The notes: a model not told the origin generated them from the sequence alone. A stretch of DNA of 64,000 nt from Thereva unica (GCA_949987705.1 CATLJY010000192.1:1-64000); one strand, 5' to 3'. Numbered from the stretch's first letter, positions 21,324 through 36,500 are shown. A program made the numbers and translations.

Positions 21324-24300
21324 TATTTTCGATGTATTCGATGAATGTATCTTAATTTCGATGTATTAAGTGAATTTAAGTTATTTTCAATGTATTCGAT
21401 GAATGTAACTTAATTTCGATTAATTAAGTGAAGCTAAGTTATTTCCGATGTATTCGATGAATGAAACTTAATTTCGATGAATTACGTGAATTTAAGTTAT
21501 TGTCGATATATTCGATGAATGTAACTTAATTTCGATTTATTAAATGAATTTAAGTTATTTTCGGTGTATTCGATGAATGTAACTTAATTTCGAAGAATTA
21601 AATGATTTTAAGTTATTTTCGATGTATTCGATGTATGTAACTTAATTTCGACGAATTAAGTGAATTTAAGTTATTTTCGGTGTATTCGATGAATGTAACT
21701 TAATTTCGATGAATTAAGTGAATTTAAGTTAGGTTCGATGTATTCGATGAATGTAACTTAATTTCGATGAAATAAGTGAATTTAAGTTATTTCCGATGTA
21801 TTCGATGAATGTAACTTAATTTCGATGAATTAAGTGAATTTAAGTTATTGTCGATGTATTCGATGAATGTAAATTAATTTCGATGTATTAAGTGAATTTA
21901 AGTTATTTTCGGTGTATTCGATGAATGTAAATTAATTTCGATGAATTAAGTGAATTTAAGTTATTTTCGATGTATGCGATGAATGTAACTTAATTTCGCT
22001 GAATTAACTGAATTTAAGTTGTTTTCGGTGTATTCGATGAATGTAACTTAATTTCGATGAATTAAGTGAACTTAAGCTATTTTCGATGTATTCGATGAAT
22101 GTAACTTAATTTCGATTGATTAAGTGAATTTAAGTTATTTTCGATGTATTCGATGAATGTAACTTAATTTAAGTTATTTTCGATGTATTCGATGAATGTA
22201 ACTTAATTTCGATGAATTAAGTGAATTTAAGTTATTTTCGATGCATTCGATGAATGTAACTTAATTTCGATGAAATAAGAGAATTTAAGTTATTTCCGAT
22301 GTATTCGATGAATGTAACTTAATTTCGATGAATTAAGTGAATTTAAGTTATTTTCAATGTATTCGATGAATATAACTTAATTTCGATTTATTAAGTGAAT
22401 TTAAGTTATTTTCGATGTTTTCGATGACTGTAACTTAATTTTGATGTATTAAATGAATTCAAGTTATTTTCGATGTATTCGATGAATGTAACTTAATTTC
22501 GATGAATTAAGTGAAGCTAAGTTATTTCCGATGTATTCGATGAATGTAACTTAATTTCGATGAATTAAGTGAATTTAAGTTATTGTCGATGTATTCGATG
22601 AATGTAACTTAATTTCGTTGTATGAAGTGAATTTAAGTTATTTTCGGTGTATTCGATGAATGTAACTTAATTTCGATGAATTAAGTGAATTTAAGTTATT
22701 TTCGATGTATTCGATGAATGTAACTTAATTTCGATGAATTAAGTGAATTTAAGTTATTGTCGATGTATTCGATGAATGTAACATAATTTCGTTGTATTAA
22801 GTGAATTTAAGTTATCTTCTATGTGTTCGATGAATGTAACTTAATTTCGCTGAATTAACTGAGTTCAAGTTATTTTCGATGTATTCGATGATGTAACTTA
22901 ATTTCGATGAATTAGGTGAATTTAAGTTAGTTTCGATGTATTCGATGAATATAACTTAATTTCGATGAATTAAGTGTATTTAAGTTATTTTCGATGTATT
23001 CGATGAATGTAACTTAATTTCGATGAATTAAGTGAATTTAAGTTACTGTCGATGTATTCGATAAATGTAACTTAATTTCGATTGATTAAGTGAATTTAAG
23101 TTATTTTCGATGTATTCGATGAATGTAACTTAATTTCGATGAAATAAGTGAATTTAGTTATTTTCGAAGAATTCGATGATTGTAACTTTATTTCGATGAA
23201 TTAAGTGAATTTAAGTTAATTCGATGTATTCGATGAATGTAACTTAAATTCGATGTATTAAGTGAATTTAAGTTATTTTCGGTGTATTCGATGAATGTAA
23301 CTTAATTTCGATGAATTAAGTGAATTTAAGTTAGTTTCGATGTATTCGATGAATGTAACTTAATTTCGATGAAATAAGTGAATTTAAGTTATTTCCGATG
23401 TATTCGATGAATGTAACTTAATTTCGATGAATTAAGTGAAGCTAAGTTATTTCCGATGTATTCGATGAATGTAACTTAATTTCGATGAATTAAGTGAATT
23501 TAAGTTATTGTCGATGTATTCGATGAATGTAAATTAATTTCGATGTATTAAGTGAATTTAAGTTATTTTCTATGTGTTCGATGAATGTAACTTAAATTCG
23601 ATGTATTAAATGAATTTAAGTTATTTTCGGTGTATTCGATAAATGTAACCTAATTTCGATGAAATAAGTGAATTTAAGTTATTTCCGATGTATTCGATGA
23701 ATGTAACTTAATTTCGATGAATTAAGTGAATTTAAGTTATTGTCGATGTATTCGATGAATGTAAATTAATTTCGATGTATTAAGAGAATTTAAGTTATTT
23801 TCGGTGTATTCGATGAATGTAACTTAATTTCGATGAATTAAGTGAATTTAAGTTACTTTCGATGTATTCGATGAATGTAAATTAATTTCGATGAATTAAG
23901 TGAATTTAAGTTATTTTCGATGTATGCGAGGAATGTAACTTAATTTCGCTGAATTAACTGAATTTAAGTTATTTTCGGTGTACTCGATGAATGTAACTTA
24001 ATTTCGATGAATTAAGTGAACTTAAGCTATTTTCGATGTATTCGATGAATGTAACTTAATTTAAGTTATTTTCGATGTATTCGATGAATGTAACTTAATT
24101 TCGATGAATTAAGTGAATTTAAGTTATTTTCGATTCATTCGATGAATGTCACTTAACTTCGATGAATTAAGTGAATTTGAGTTATTTCCGATGTATTCGA
24201 TGAATGTAACATAATTTCGATGAATTAAGTGAATTTAAGTTATTTTCGATGTATTCGATGAATGTAACTTAATTTCGATGAACTAACTGCATTTAAGTTA

Positions 24301-25819
24301 ATTTCGATGTATTCGATGAATGTAACTTAATTTCGATGAAATAAGAGAATTTAAGTTATTTCCGATGTATTCGTTGAATGTAACTTAATTTAGATGAATT
24401 AAGTGAATTTAAGTTATTTTCAATGTATTCGATGAATGTAACTTAATTTCGATTTATTAAGTGAATTTAAGTTATTTTCGATGTTTCCGATGACTGTAAC
24501 TTAATTTTGATGTATTAAGTGAATTTAAGTTATTTTCGATGTATTCGATGAATGTATCTTAATTTCGATGTATTAAGTGAATTTAAGTTATTTTCAATGT
24601 ATTCGATGAATGTAACTTAATTTCGATGAATTAAGTGAATTTAAGTTATTATCGATGTATTCGATGAATGTAACTTAATTTCGTTGTATGAAGTGAATTT
24701 AAGTTATTTTCGGTGTATTCGATGAATGTAACTTAATTTCGATGAATTAAGTGAATTTAAGTTATTTTCGATGTATTCGATGAATGTAACTTAATTTCGA
24801 TGAATTAAGTGAATTTAAGTTATTGTCGATGTATTCGATGAATGTAAATTAATTTCGATGTATTAAGTGAATTTAAGTTATTTTCTATGTGTTCGATGAA
24901 TGTAACTTAAATTCGATGTATTAAATGAATTTAAGTTATTTTCGGTGTATTCGATAAATGTAACTTAATTTCGATGAATTAAGTGAATTTAAGTTAGTTT
25001 CGATGTATTCGATGAATGTAACCTAATTTCGATGAAATAAGTGAATTTAAGTTATTTCCGATGTATTCGATGAATGTAACTTAATTTCGATGAATTAAGT
25101 GAATTTAAGTTATTGTCGATGTATTCGATGAATGTAAATTAATTTCGATGTATTAAGAGAATTTAAGTTATTTTCGGTGTATTCGATGAATGTATCTTAA
25201 TTTCGATGAATTAAGTGAACTTAAGCTATTTTCGATGTATTCGATGAATGTAACTTAATTTAAATTATTTTCGATGTATTCGATGAATGTAACTTAATTT
25301 CGATGAATTAAGTGAATTTAAGTTATTTTCGATGCATTCGATGAATGTAACTTAACTTCGATGAATTAAGTGAATTTGAGTTATTTCCGATGTATTCGAT
25401 GAATGTAACATAATTTCGATGAATTAAGTGAATTTAAGTTATTTTCGATGTATTCGATGAATGTAACCTAATTTCGATGAACTAACTGCATTTAAGTTAA
25501 TTTCGATGTATTCGATGAATGTAACTTAATTTCGATGAAATAAGAGAATTTAAGTTATTTCCGATGTATTCGATGAATGTAACTTAATTTAGATGAATTA
25601 AGTGAATTTAAGTTATTTTCAATGTATTCGATGAATGTAACTTAATTCCGATTTATTAAGTGAATTTAAGTTATTTCGATGTTTCCGATGACTGTAACTT
25701 AATTTTGATGTATTAAGTGAATTTAAGTTATTTTCGATGTATTCGATGAATGTATCTTAATTTCGATGAAATAAGTGAATTTAAGTTATTTCCGATGTAT
25801 TCGACGAATGTAACTTAAT
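21324..25819 (+). repeat. Higher-order block beta, copy 2
   Basis: This copy of 8,510-13,007 keeps its offset at 12,813-12,814 to about 25.67 kb, where a single T is missing. A base is also missing near 22,890 (GATGATG for GATGAATG). Its first 1.5 kb is at the same time the next tandem copy of the 1,547-bp unit (20,622 to 22,169), so this junction was a site of repeated exchange. Confidence 0.87.
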
Positions 25820-27537
25820 TTCGATGAATTAAGTGAATTTAAGTTATTTTCGATGTATTCGATGAATGTAAATTAATTTCGATGAATTAAGTGAATTTAA
25901 GTTATTTTCGATGTATGCGAGGAATGTAACTTAATTTCGCTGAATTAACTGAATTAAGTTATTTTCGGTGTATTCGATGAATGTAACTTAATTTCGATGA
26001 ATTAAGTGAACTTAAGCTATTTTCGATGTATTCGATGAATGTAACTTAATTTAAGTTATTTTCGATGTATTCGATGAATGTAACTTAATTTCGATGAATT
26101 AAGTGAATTTAAGTTATTTTCGATGCATTCGATGAATGTAACTTAACTTCGATGAATTAAGTGAATTTGAGTTATTTCCGATGTATTCGATGAATGTAAC
26201 ATAATTTCGATGAATTAAGTGAATTTAAGTTATTTTCAATGTATTCGATGAATGTAACTTAATTTCGATGAAATAAGTGAATTTAAGTTATTTCCGATGT
26301 ATTCGATGAATGTAACTTAATTTCGATGAATTAAGTGAAGCTAAGTTATTTCCGATGTATTCTATGAATGTAACTTAATTTCGATGAATTAAGTGAATTT
26401 AAGTTATTGTCGATGTATTCGATGAATGTAAATTAATTTCGATGTATTAAGTGAATTTAAATTATTTTCTATGTGTTCGATGAATGTAACTTAAATTCGA
26501 TGTATTAAGTGAATTTAAGTTATTTTCGGTGTATTCGATGGATGTAACTTAATTTCGATGAATTGAGTGAATTCAAGTTAGTTTCGATGTATTCGATGAA
26601 TGTAACTTAAGTTCGATGAATTAAGTGAATTTAAGTTATTTCCGATGTATTCGATGAATGTAACTTAATTTCAATGAATTAAGTGAAGCTAAGTTATTTA
26701 CGATGTATTTGATGAATGTAACTAAATTTCGATGAATTAAGTGAATTTAAGTTATTGTCGATGTATTCGATGAATGTAAATTAATTTCGATGTATTAAGT
26801 GAATTTAAGTTATTTTCGGTGTATTCGATTAATGTAACTTAATTTCGATGAATTAAGTGAATTTATATTATTGTCGATGTATTCGATGAATGTAACTTAA
26901 TTTCGTTGTATTAAGTGAATTTAAGTTATTTTCGGTGTTTTCGATGAATGTAACTTAAATTCGATGTATTAAGTGAATTTAAGTTATTTTCGGTGTATTC
27001 GATGAATGTAACTTAATTTCGATGAATTAAGTGAATTTAAGTTAGTTTCGATGTATTCGATGAATGTAACTTAATTTCGATGAATTAAGTGAATTTAAGT
27101 TATTTTCGATGTATTCGATGAATGTAACTTAATTACGATGAATTAAGTGAATTTAAGTTATTGTCGATGTATTCGATAAATGTAACTTAATTTCGATTGA
27201 TTAAGTGAATTTAAGTTATTTTCGATGTATTCGATGAATGTAACTTAATTTCGATGAAATAAGTGAATTTAGTTATTTTCGAAGAATTCGATGAATGTAA
27301 CTTTATTTCGATGAATTAAGTGAATTTAAGTTAATTCGATGTATTCGATGAATGTAACTTAAATTCGATGTATTAAGTGAATTTAAGTTATTTTCGGTGT
27401 ATTCGATGAATGTAACTTAATTTCGATGAATTAAGTGAATTTAAGTTAGTTTCGATGTATTCGATGAATGTAACTTAATTTCGATGTAATAAGTGAATTT
27501 AAGTTATTTCCGATGTATTCAATGAATGTAACTTAAT
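25820..27537 (+). repeat. Higher-order block alpha, copy 3
   Basis: This is the third copy of alpha, matching 117-1,835 and 13,008-14,726. It shares TATTCTATG (near 26,361) with copy 2 and CGTTG (near 26,905) with copy 1, and has a private GATGGATG near 26,538. One T is missing near 25,955. Unlike copy 2, it is followed by the same GAAGCTAAG monomer as copy 1. Confidence 0.87.
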
Positions 27538-30500
27538 TTCGATGAATTAAGTGAAGCTAAGTTATTTCCGATGTATTCGATGAATGTAACTTAATTTCGA
27601 TGAATTAAGTGAATTTAAGTTATTGTCGATGTATTCGATGAATGTAAATTAATTTCGATGTATTAAGTGAATTTAAGTTATTTTCTATGTGTTCGATGAA
27701 TGTAACTTAAATTCGATGTATTAAGTGAATTTAAGTTATTTTCGGTGTATTCGATGAATGTAACTTAATTTCGATGAATTAAGTGAATTTAAGTTAGGTT
27801 CGATGTATTCGATGAATGTAACTTAATTTCGATGAAATAAGTGAATTTAAGTTATTTCCGATGTATTCGATGAATGTAACTTAATTTCGATGAATTAAGT
27901 GAATTTAAGTTATTGTCGATGTATTCGATGAATGTAAATTAATTTCGATGTATTAAGTGAATTTAAGTTATTTTCGGTGTATTCGATGAATGTAAATTAA
28001 TTTCGATGAATTAAGTGAATTTAAGTTATTTTCGATGTATGCGATGAATGTAACTTAATTTCGCTGAATTAACTGAATTTAAGTTATTTTCGGTGTATTC
28101 GATGAATGTAACTTAATTTCGATGAATTAAGTGAACTTAAGCTATTTTCGATGTATTCGATGAATGTAACTTAATTTAAGTTATTTTCAATGTATTCGAT
28201 GAATGTAACTTAATTTCGATTTATTAAGTGAATTTAAGTTATTTTCGATGTTTTCGATGACTGTAACTTAATTTTGATGTATTAAGTGAATTCAAGTTAT
28301 TTTCGATGTATTCGATGAATGTAACTTAATTTCGATGAATTAAGTGAAGCTAAGTTATTTCCGATGTATTCGATGAATGTAACTTAATTTCGATGAATTA
28401 AGTGAATTTAAGTTATTGTCGATGTATTCGATGAATGTAACTTAATTTCGTTGTATGAAGTGAATTTAAGTTATTTTCGGTGTATTCGATGAATGTAACT
28501 TAATTTCGATGAATTAAGTGAATTTAAGTTATTTTCGATGTATTCGATGAATGTAACTTAATTTCGATGAATTAAGTGAATTTAAGTTATTGTCGATGTA
28601 TTCGATGAATGTAACATAATTTCGTTGTATTAAGTGAATTTAAGTTATCTTCGATGTGTTCGATGAATGTAACTTAATTTCGCTGAATTAACTGAGTTTA
28701 AGTTATTTTCGATGTATTCGATGAATGTAACTTAATTTCGATGAATTAGGTGAATTTAAGTTAGTTTCGATGTATTCGATGAATATAACTTAATTTCGAT
28801 GAATTAAGTGAATTTAAGTTATTTTCGATGTATTCGATGAATGTAACTTAATTTCGATGAATTAAGTGAATTTAAGTTACTGTCGATGTATTCGATAAAT
28901 GTAACTTAATTTCGATTGATTAAGTGAATTTAAGTTATTTTTGATGTATTCGATGAATGTAACTTAATTTCGATGAAATAAGTGAATTTAGTTATTTTCG
29001 AAGAATTCGATGAATGTAACTTTATTTCGATGAATTAAGTGAATTTAAGTTAATTCGATGTATTCGATGAATGTAACTTAAATTCGATGTATTAAGTGAA
29101 TTTAAGTTATTTTCGGTGTATTCGATGAATGTAACTTAATTTCGATGAATTAAGTGAATTTAAGTTAGTTTCGATGTATTCGATGAATGTAACTTAATTT
29201 CGATGAAATAAGTGAATTTAAGTTATTTCCGATGTATTCGATGAATGTAACTTAATTTCGATGAATTAAGTGAAGCTAAGTTATTTCCGATGTATTCGAT
29301 GAATGTAACTTAATTTCGATGAATTAAGTGAATTTAAATTATTGTCGATGTATTCGATGAATGTAAATTAATTTCGATGTATTAAGTGAATTGAAGTTAT
29401 TTTCTATGTGTTCGATGAATGTAACTTAAATTCGATGTATTAAATGAATTTAAGTTATTTTCGGTGTATTCGATAAATGTACTTAATTTCGATGAATTAA
29501 GTGAATTTAAGTTAGTTCCGATGTATTCGATGAATGTAACCTAATTTCGATGAAATAAGTGAATTTAGGTTATTTCCGATGTATTCGATGAATGTAACTT
29601 AATTTCGATGAATTAAGTGAATTTAAGTTATTGTCGATGTATTCGATGAATGTAAATTAATTTCGATGTATTAAGAGAATTTAAGTTATTTTCGGTGTAT
29701 TCGATGAATGTAACTTAATTTCGATGAATTAAGTGAATTTAAGTTATTTTCGATGTATTCGATGAATGTAAATTAATTTCGATGAATTAAATGAATTTAA
29801 ATTATTTTCGATGTATGCGAGGAATGTAACTTAATTTCGCTGAATTAACTGAATTTAAGTTATTTTCGGTGTATTCGATGAATGTAACTTAATTTCGATG
29901 AATTAGGTGAATTTAAGTTAGTTTCGATGTATTCGATGAATATAACTTAATTTCGATGAATTAAGTGAATTTAAGTTATTTTCGATGTATTCGATGAATG
30001 TAACTTAATTTCGATGAATTAAGTGAATTTAAGTTACTGTCGATGTATTCGATAAATGTAACTTAATTTCGATTGATTAAGTGAATTTAAGTTATTTTCG
30101 ATGAATGTAACTTAATTTCGATGAAATAAGTGAATTTAAGTTATTTTCGGTGTAATCGATGAATGTAACTTAATTTCGATGAATTAAGTGAATTTAAGTT
30201 AATTCGATGTATTCGATGAATGTAACTTAAATTCGATGTATTAAGTGAATTTAAGTTATTTTCGGTGTATTCGATGAATGTAACTTAATTTCGATGAATT
30301 AAGTGAATTTAAGTTAGTTTCGATGTATTCGATGAATGTAACTTAATTTCGAAGAAATAAGGGAATTTAAGTTATTTCCGATGTATTCGATGAATGTAAC
30401 TTAATTTCGATGAAATAAGTGAAGCTAAGTTATTTTCTATGTGTTTGATGAATGTAACTTAAATTCGATGTATTAAGTGAATTTAAGTTATTTTCGGTGT

Positions 30501-33333
30501 ATTCAATGAATGTAACTTAATTTCGATGAATTAAGTGAATTTAAGTTAGTTTCGATGTATTCGATGAATGTAACCTAATTTCGATGAAATAAGTGAATTT
30601 AAGTTATTTCCGATGCTTTCGATGAATGTAACTTAATTTCGATGAATTAAGTGAATTTAAGTTAGTTTCGATGTATTCGATGAATGTAACCTAATTTCGA
30701 TGATATAAGTGAATTTAAGTTATTTCCGATGTATTTGATGAATGTAACTTAATTTCGATGTATTAAGTGAATTTAAGTTATTTTCTATGTGTTCGATGAA
30801 TGTAACTTAAATTCGATGTATTAAGTGAATTTAAGTTATTTTCGGTGTATTCGATGAATGTAACTTAATTTCGATGAATTGAGTGAATTTAAGTTAGTTT
30901 CGATGTATTCGATGAATGTAACCTAATTTCGATGAAATAAGTGAATTTAAGTTATTTCCGATGTATTCGATGAATGTAACTTAATTTCGATGAATTAAGT
31001 GAATTTAAGTTATTGTCGATGTATTCGATGAATGTAAATTAATTTCGATGTATTAAGAGAATTTAAGTTATTTTCGGTGTATTCGATGAATGTAACTTAA
31101 TTTCGATGAATTAAGTGAATTTAAGTTATTTTCGATGTATTCGATGAATGTAAATTAATTTCGATGAATTAAGTGAATTTAAGTTATTTTCGATGTATGC
31201 GATGAATGTAACTTAATTTCGCTGAATTAACTGAATTTAAGTTATTTTCGGTGTATTCGATGAATGTAACTTAATTTCGATGAATTAAGTGAACTTAAGC
31301 TATTTTCGATGCATTCGATGAATGTAACTTAACTTCGATGAATTAAGTGAATTTGAGTTATTTCCGATGTATTCGATGAATGTAACATAATTTCGATGAA
31401 TTAAGTGAATTTAAGTTATTTTCGATGTATTCGATGAATGTAACTTAATTTCGATGAACTAACTGCATTTAAGTTAATTTCGATGTATTCGATGGATGTA
31501 ACTTAATTTCGATGAAATAAGAGAATTTAAGTTATTTCCGATGTATTCGATGAATGTAACTTAATTTCGATGAATTAAGTGAATTTAAGTTATTTTCAAT
31601 GTATTCGATGAATGTAACTTAATTTCGATTTATTAAGTGAATTTAAGTTATTTTCGATGTTTTCGATGACTGTAACTTAATTTTGATGTATTAAGTGAAT
31701 TTAAGTTATTTTCGATGTATTCGATGAATGTAACTTAATTTCAAAGAATTAAGTGAAGCTAAGTTATTTCCGATGTATTCGATGAATGTAACTTATTTTC
31801 GATGAATTAAGTGAATTTAAGTTATTGTCGATGTATTCGATGAATGTAACTTAATTTCGTTGTATGAAGTGAATTTAAGTTATTTCGGTGTATTCTATGA
31901 ATGTAACTTAATTTCGATGAATTAAGTGAATTTAAGTTATTTTCGATGTATTCGATGAATGTAACTTAATTTCGATGAATTAAGTGAATTTAAGTTATTT
32001 TCGATGTATTCGATGAATGTAACTTAATTTCGATGAATTAAGTGAATTTAAGTTATTTTCGATGTGTTCGATGAATGTAACTTAATTTCGATGAATTAAC
32101 TGAATTTAAGTTATTTTCGATGTATTCGATGAATGTAACTTAATTTCGATGAATTAAGTGAATTTAAGGTATTTTCGATGTATTCGATAAATGTAACTTA
32201 ATTTCGATGAATTAAGTGAATTTAAGTTATTTTCGATGTATTCGATGAATGTAACTTAATTTCGATGAATTAAGTGAATTTAAGTTATTTTCGATGTATT
32301 CGATAAATGTAACTTAATTTCGATGAATTAAGTGAATTTAAGTTATTTTCGATGTGTTCGATGAATGTAACTTAATTTCGCTGAATTAACTGAATTTAAG
32401 TTATTTTCGATGTATTCGATGAATGTAACTTAATTTCGATGAATTAAGTGAATTTAAGTTATTTTCGATGTATTCGATAAATGTAACTTAATTTCGATGA
32501 ATTAAGTGAATTTAAGTTATTTTCGATGTATTCGATGAATGTAACTTAATTTCGATGAATTAAGTGAATTTAAGTTATTTTCGATGTGTTCGATGAATGT
32601 AACTTAATTTCGATGAATTAACTGAATTTAAGTTATTTTCGATGTATTCGATGAATGTAACTTAATTTCGATGAATTAAGTGAATTTAAGGTATTTTCGA
32701 TGTATTCGATAAATGTAACTTAATTTCGATGAATTAAGTGAATTTAAGTTATTTTCGATGTATTCGATGAATGTAACTTAATTTCGATGAATTAAGTGAA
32801 TTTAAGTTATTTTCGATGTATTCGATAAATGTAACTTAATTTCGATGAATTAAGTGAATTTAAGTTATTTTCGATGTGTTCGATGAATGTAACTTAATTT
32901 CGCTGAATTAACTGAATTTAAGTTATTTTCGATGTATTCGATGAATGTAACTTAATTTCGATGAATTAAGTGAATTTAAGTTATTTTCGATGTATTCGAT
33001 AAATGTAACTTAATTTCGATGAATTAAGTGAATTTAAGTTATTTTCGATGTGTTCGATGAATGTAACTTAATTTCGCTGAATTAACTGAATTTAAGTTAT
33101 TTTCGAAGAATTCGATGAATGTAACTTTATTTCGATGAATTAAGCGAATTTAAGTTAATTCGATGCTTTCGATGAATGTAACTGAATATCGATGAATTAA
33201 GTGAATTTAGTTATTTTCGATGTATTCGATGAATGTAACTTAATTTCGATGAATTAATTGAACTTAAGCTATTTTCGATGTATTCGATGAATGTAAACTT
33301 AATTTAAGTTATTTTCGATGAATGTAACTTAAT
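27538..33333 (+). repeat. Second, rearranged copy of 1,836-8,484
   Basis: Marker order follows the first copy, with changes. The short monomer at 28,176 leads straight into a TTCAATG sequence, a loss of about three monomers' length (174 bp). A further loss of about 1.14 kb lies between 29.6 and 31.0 kb. At the right end a 522-bp tandem duplication and the loss of one monomer near 33,160 shift the offset from 24,385 to 24,849. A GAATTCAAG marker (28,289) corresponds to 2,761 and the 49-bp monomer (30,068) to 5,683. Confidence 0.75.
32090..33080 (+). repeat. 522-bp (nine-monomer) tandem duplication
   Basis: A rare variant, GAATTTAAGGTATTTT, occurs twice, at about 32,162 and 32,684, exactly nine monomers apart, with matching neighbours in between. 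The corresponding stretch of the first copy (about 7.7-8.2 kb) is single. I saw this GGT variant nowhere else, so it probably arose before a recent local duplication. Confidence 0.78.
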
Positions 33334-33564
33334 TTCGATGAATTAAGTGAATTTAAGTTATTTTCGATGTATTCGATGAATGTATCTTAATTTCGATGTA
33401 TTAAGTGAATTAAAGTTATTTTCAATGTATTCGATGAATGTAACTTAATTTCGATTAATTAAGTGAAGCTAAGTTATTTCCGATGTATTCGATGAATGAA
33501 ACTTAATATCGATGAATTACGTGAATTTAAGTTATTGTCGATATATTCGATGAATGTACTTAAT

Positions 33565-36500
33565 TTCGATTTATTAAATGAATTTAAGTTATTTTCGGTG
33601 TATTCGATGAATGTAACTTAATTTCGAAGAATTAAATGATTTTAAGTTATTTTCGATGTATTCGATGTATGTAACTTAATTCGACGAATTAAGTGAATTT
33701 AAGTTATTTCGGTGTATTCGATGAATGTAACTTAATTCGATGAATTAAGTGAATTTAAGTTAGGTTCGATGTATTCGATGAATGTAACTTAATTTCGATG
33801 AAATAAGTGAATTTAAGTTATTTCCGATGTATTCGATGAATGTAACTTAATTTCGATGAATTAAGTGAATTTAAGTTATTGTCGATGTATTCGATGAATG
33901 TAAATTAATTTCGATGTATTAAGTGAATTTAAGTTATTTTCGGTGTATTCGATGAATGTAAATTAATTTCGATGAATTAAGTGAATTTAAGTTATTTTCG
34001 ATGTATGCGATGAATGTAACTTAATTTCGCTGAATTAACTGAATTTAAGTTGTTTTCGGTGTATTCGATGAATGTAACTTAATTTCGATGAATTAAGTGA
34101 ACTTAAGCTATTTTCGATGTATTCGATGAATGTAACTTAATTTAAGTTATTTTCGATGTATTCGATGAATGTAACTTAATTTCGATGAATTAAGTGAATT
34201 TAAGTTATTTTCGATGCATTCGATGAATGTAACTTAATTTCGATGAAATAAGAGAATTTAAGTTATTTCCGATGTATTCGATGAATGTAACTTAATTTCG
34301 ATGAATTAAGTGAATTTAAGTTATTTTCAATGTATTCGATGAATGTAACTTAATTTCGATTTATTAAGTGAATTTAAGTTATTTTCGATGTTTTCGATGA
34401 CTGTAACTTAATTTTGATGTATTAAGTGAATTCAAGTTATTTTCGATGTATTCGATGAATGTAACTTAATTTCGATGAATTAAGTGAAGCTAAGTTATTT
34501 CCGATGTATTCGATGAATGTAACTTAATTTCGATGAATTAAGTGAATTTAAGTTATTTTCGATGTATTCGATGAATGTAACTTAATTTCGTTGTATGAAG
34601 TGAATTTAAGTTATTTTCGGTGTATTCGATGAATGTAACTTAATTTCGATGAATTAAGTGAATTTAAGTTATTGTCGATGTATTCGATGAATGTAACATA
34701 ATTTCGTTGTATTAAGTGAATTTAAGTTATCTTCGATGTGTTCGATGAATGTAACTTAATTTCGCTGAATAACTGAGTTTAAGTTATTTTCGATGTATTC
34801 GATGAATGTAACTTAATTTCGATGAATTAGGTGAATTTAAGTTAGTTTCGATGTATTCGATGAATATAACTTAATTTCGATGAATTAAGTGAATTTAAGT
34901 TATTTTCGATGTATTCGATGAATGTAACTTAATTTCGATGAATTAAGTGAATTTAAGTTACTGTCGATGTATTCGATAAATGTAACTTAATTTCGATTGA
35001 TTAAGTGAATTTAAGTTATTTTCGATGAATGTAACTTAATTTCGATGAATTAGGTGAATTTAAGTTATTTTCGATGTATTCGATGAATGTATCTTAATTT
35101 CGATGTATTACGTGAATTTAAGTTATTGTCGATATATTCGATGAATGTAACTTAATTTCGATGAATTACGTGAATTTAAGTTATTGTCGATATATTCGAT
35201 GAATGTAACTTAATTTCGATTTATTAAATGAATTTAAGTTATTTTCGGTGTATTCGATGAATGTAACTTAATTTCGAAGAATTAAATGATTTTAAGTTAT
35301 TTTCGATGTATTCGATGAATGTAACTTAATTTCGACGAATTAAGTGAATTTAAGTTATTTTCGGTGTATTCGATGAATGTAACTTAATTTCGATGAATTA
35401 AGTGAATTTAAGTTAGGTTCGATGTATTCGATGAATGTAACTTAATTTCGATGAAATAAGTGAATTTAAGTTATTTCCGATGTATTCGATGAATGTAACT
35501 TAATTTCGATGAATTAAGTGAATTTAAGTTATTGTCGATGTATTCGATGAATGTAAATTAATTTCGATGTATTAAGTGAATTTAAGTTATTTTCGGTGTA
35601 TTCGATGAATGTAAATTAATTTCGATGAATTAAGTGAATTTAAGTTATTTTCGATGTATGCGATGAATGTAACTTAATTTCGCTGAATTAACTGAATTTA
35701 AGTTGTTTTCGGTGTATTCGATGAATGTAACTTAATTTCGATGAATTAAGTGAACTTAAGCTATTTTCGATGTATTCGATGAATGTAACTTAATTTAAGT
35801 TATTTTCGATGTATTCGATGAATGTAACTTAATTTCGATGAATTAAGTGAATTTAAGTTATTTCGATGCATTCGATGAATGTAACTTAATTTCAATGAAA
35901 TAAGAGAATTTAAGTTATTTCCGATGTATTCGATGAATGTAACTTAATTTCGATGAATTAAGTGAATTTAAGTTATTTTCAATGTATTCGATGAATGTAA
36001 CTTAATTTCGATTTATTAAGTGAATTTAAGTTATTTTCGATGTTTTCGATGACTGTAACTTAATTTTGATGTATTAAGTGAATTCAAGTTATTTTCGATG
36101 TATTCGATGAATGTAACTTAATTTCGATGAATTAAGTGAAGCTAAGTTATTTCCGATGTATTCGATGAATGTAACTTAATTTCGATGAATTAAGTGAATT
36201 TAAGTTATTGTCGATGTATTCGATGAATGTAACTTAATTTCGTTGTATGAAGTGAATTTAAGTTATTTTCGGTGTATTCGATGAATGTAACTTAATTTCG
36301 ATGAATTAAGTGAATTTAAGTTATTGTCGATGTATTCGATGAATGTAACATAATTTCGTTGTATTAAGTGAATTTAAGTTATCTTCGATGTGTTCGATGA
36401 ATGTAACTTAATTTCGCTGAATTAACTGAGTTTAAGTTATTTTCGATGTATTCGATGAATGTAACTTAATTTCGATGAATTAGGCGAATTTAAGTTAGTT

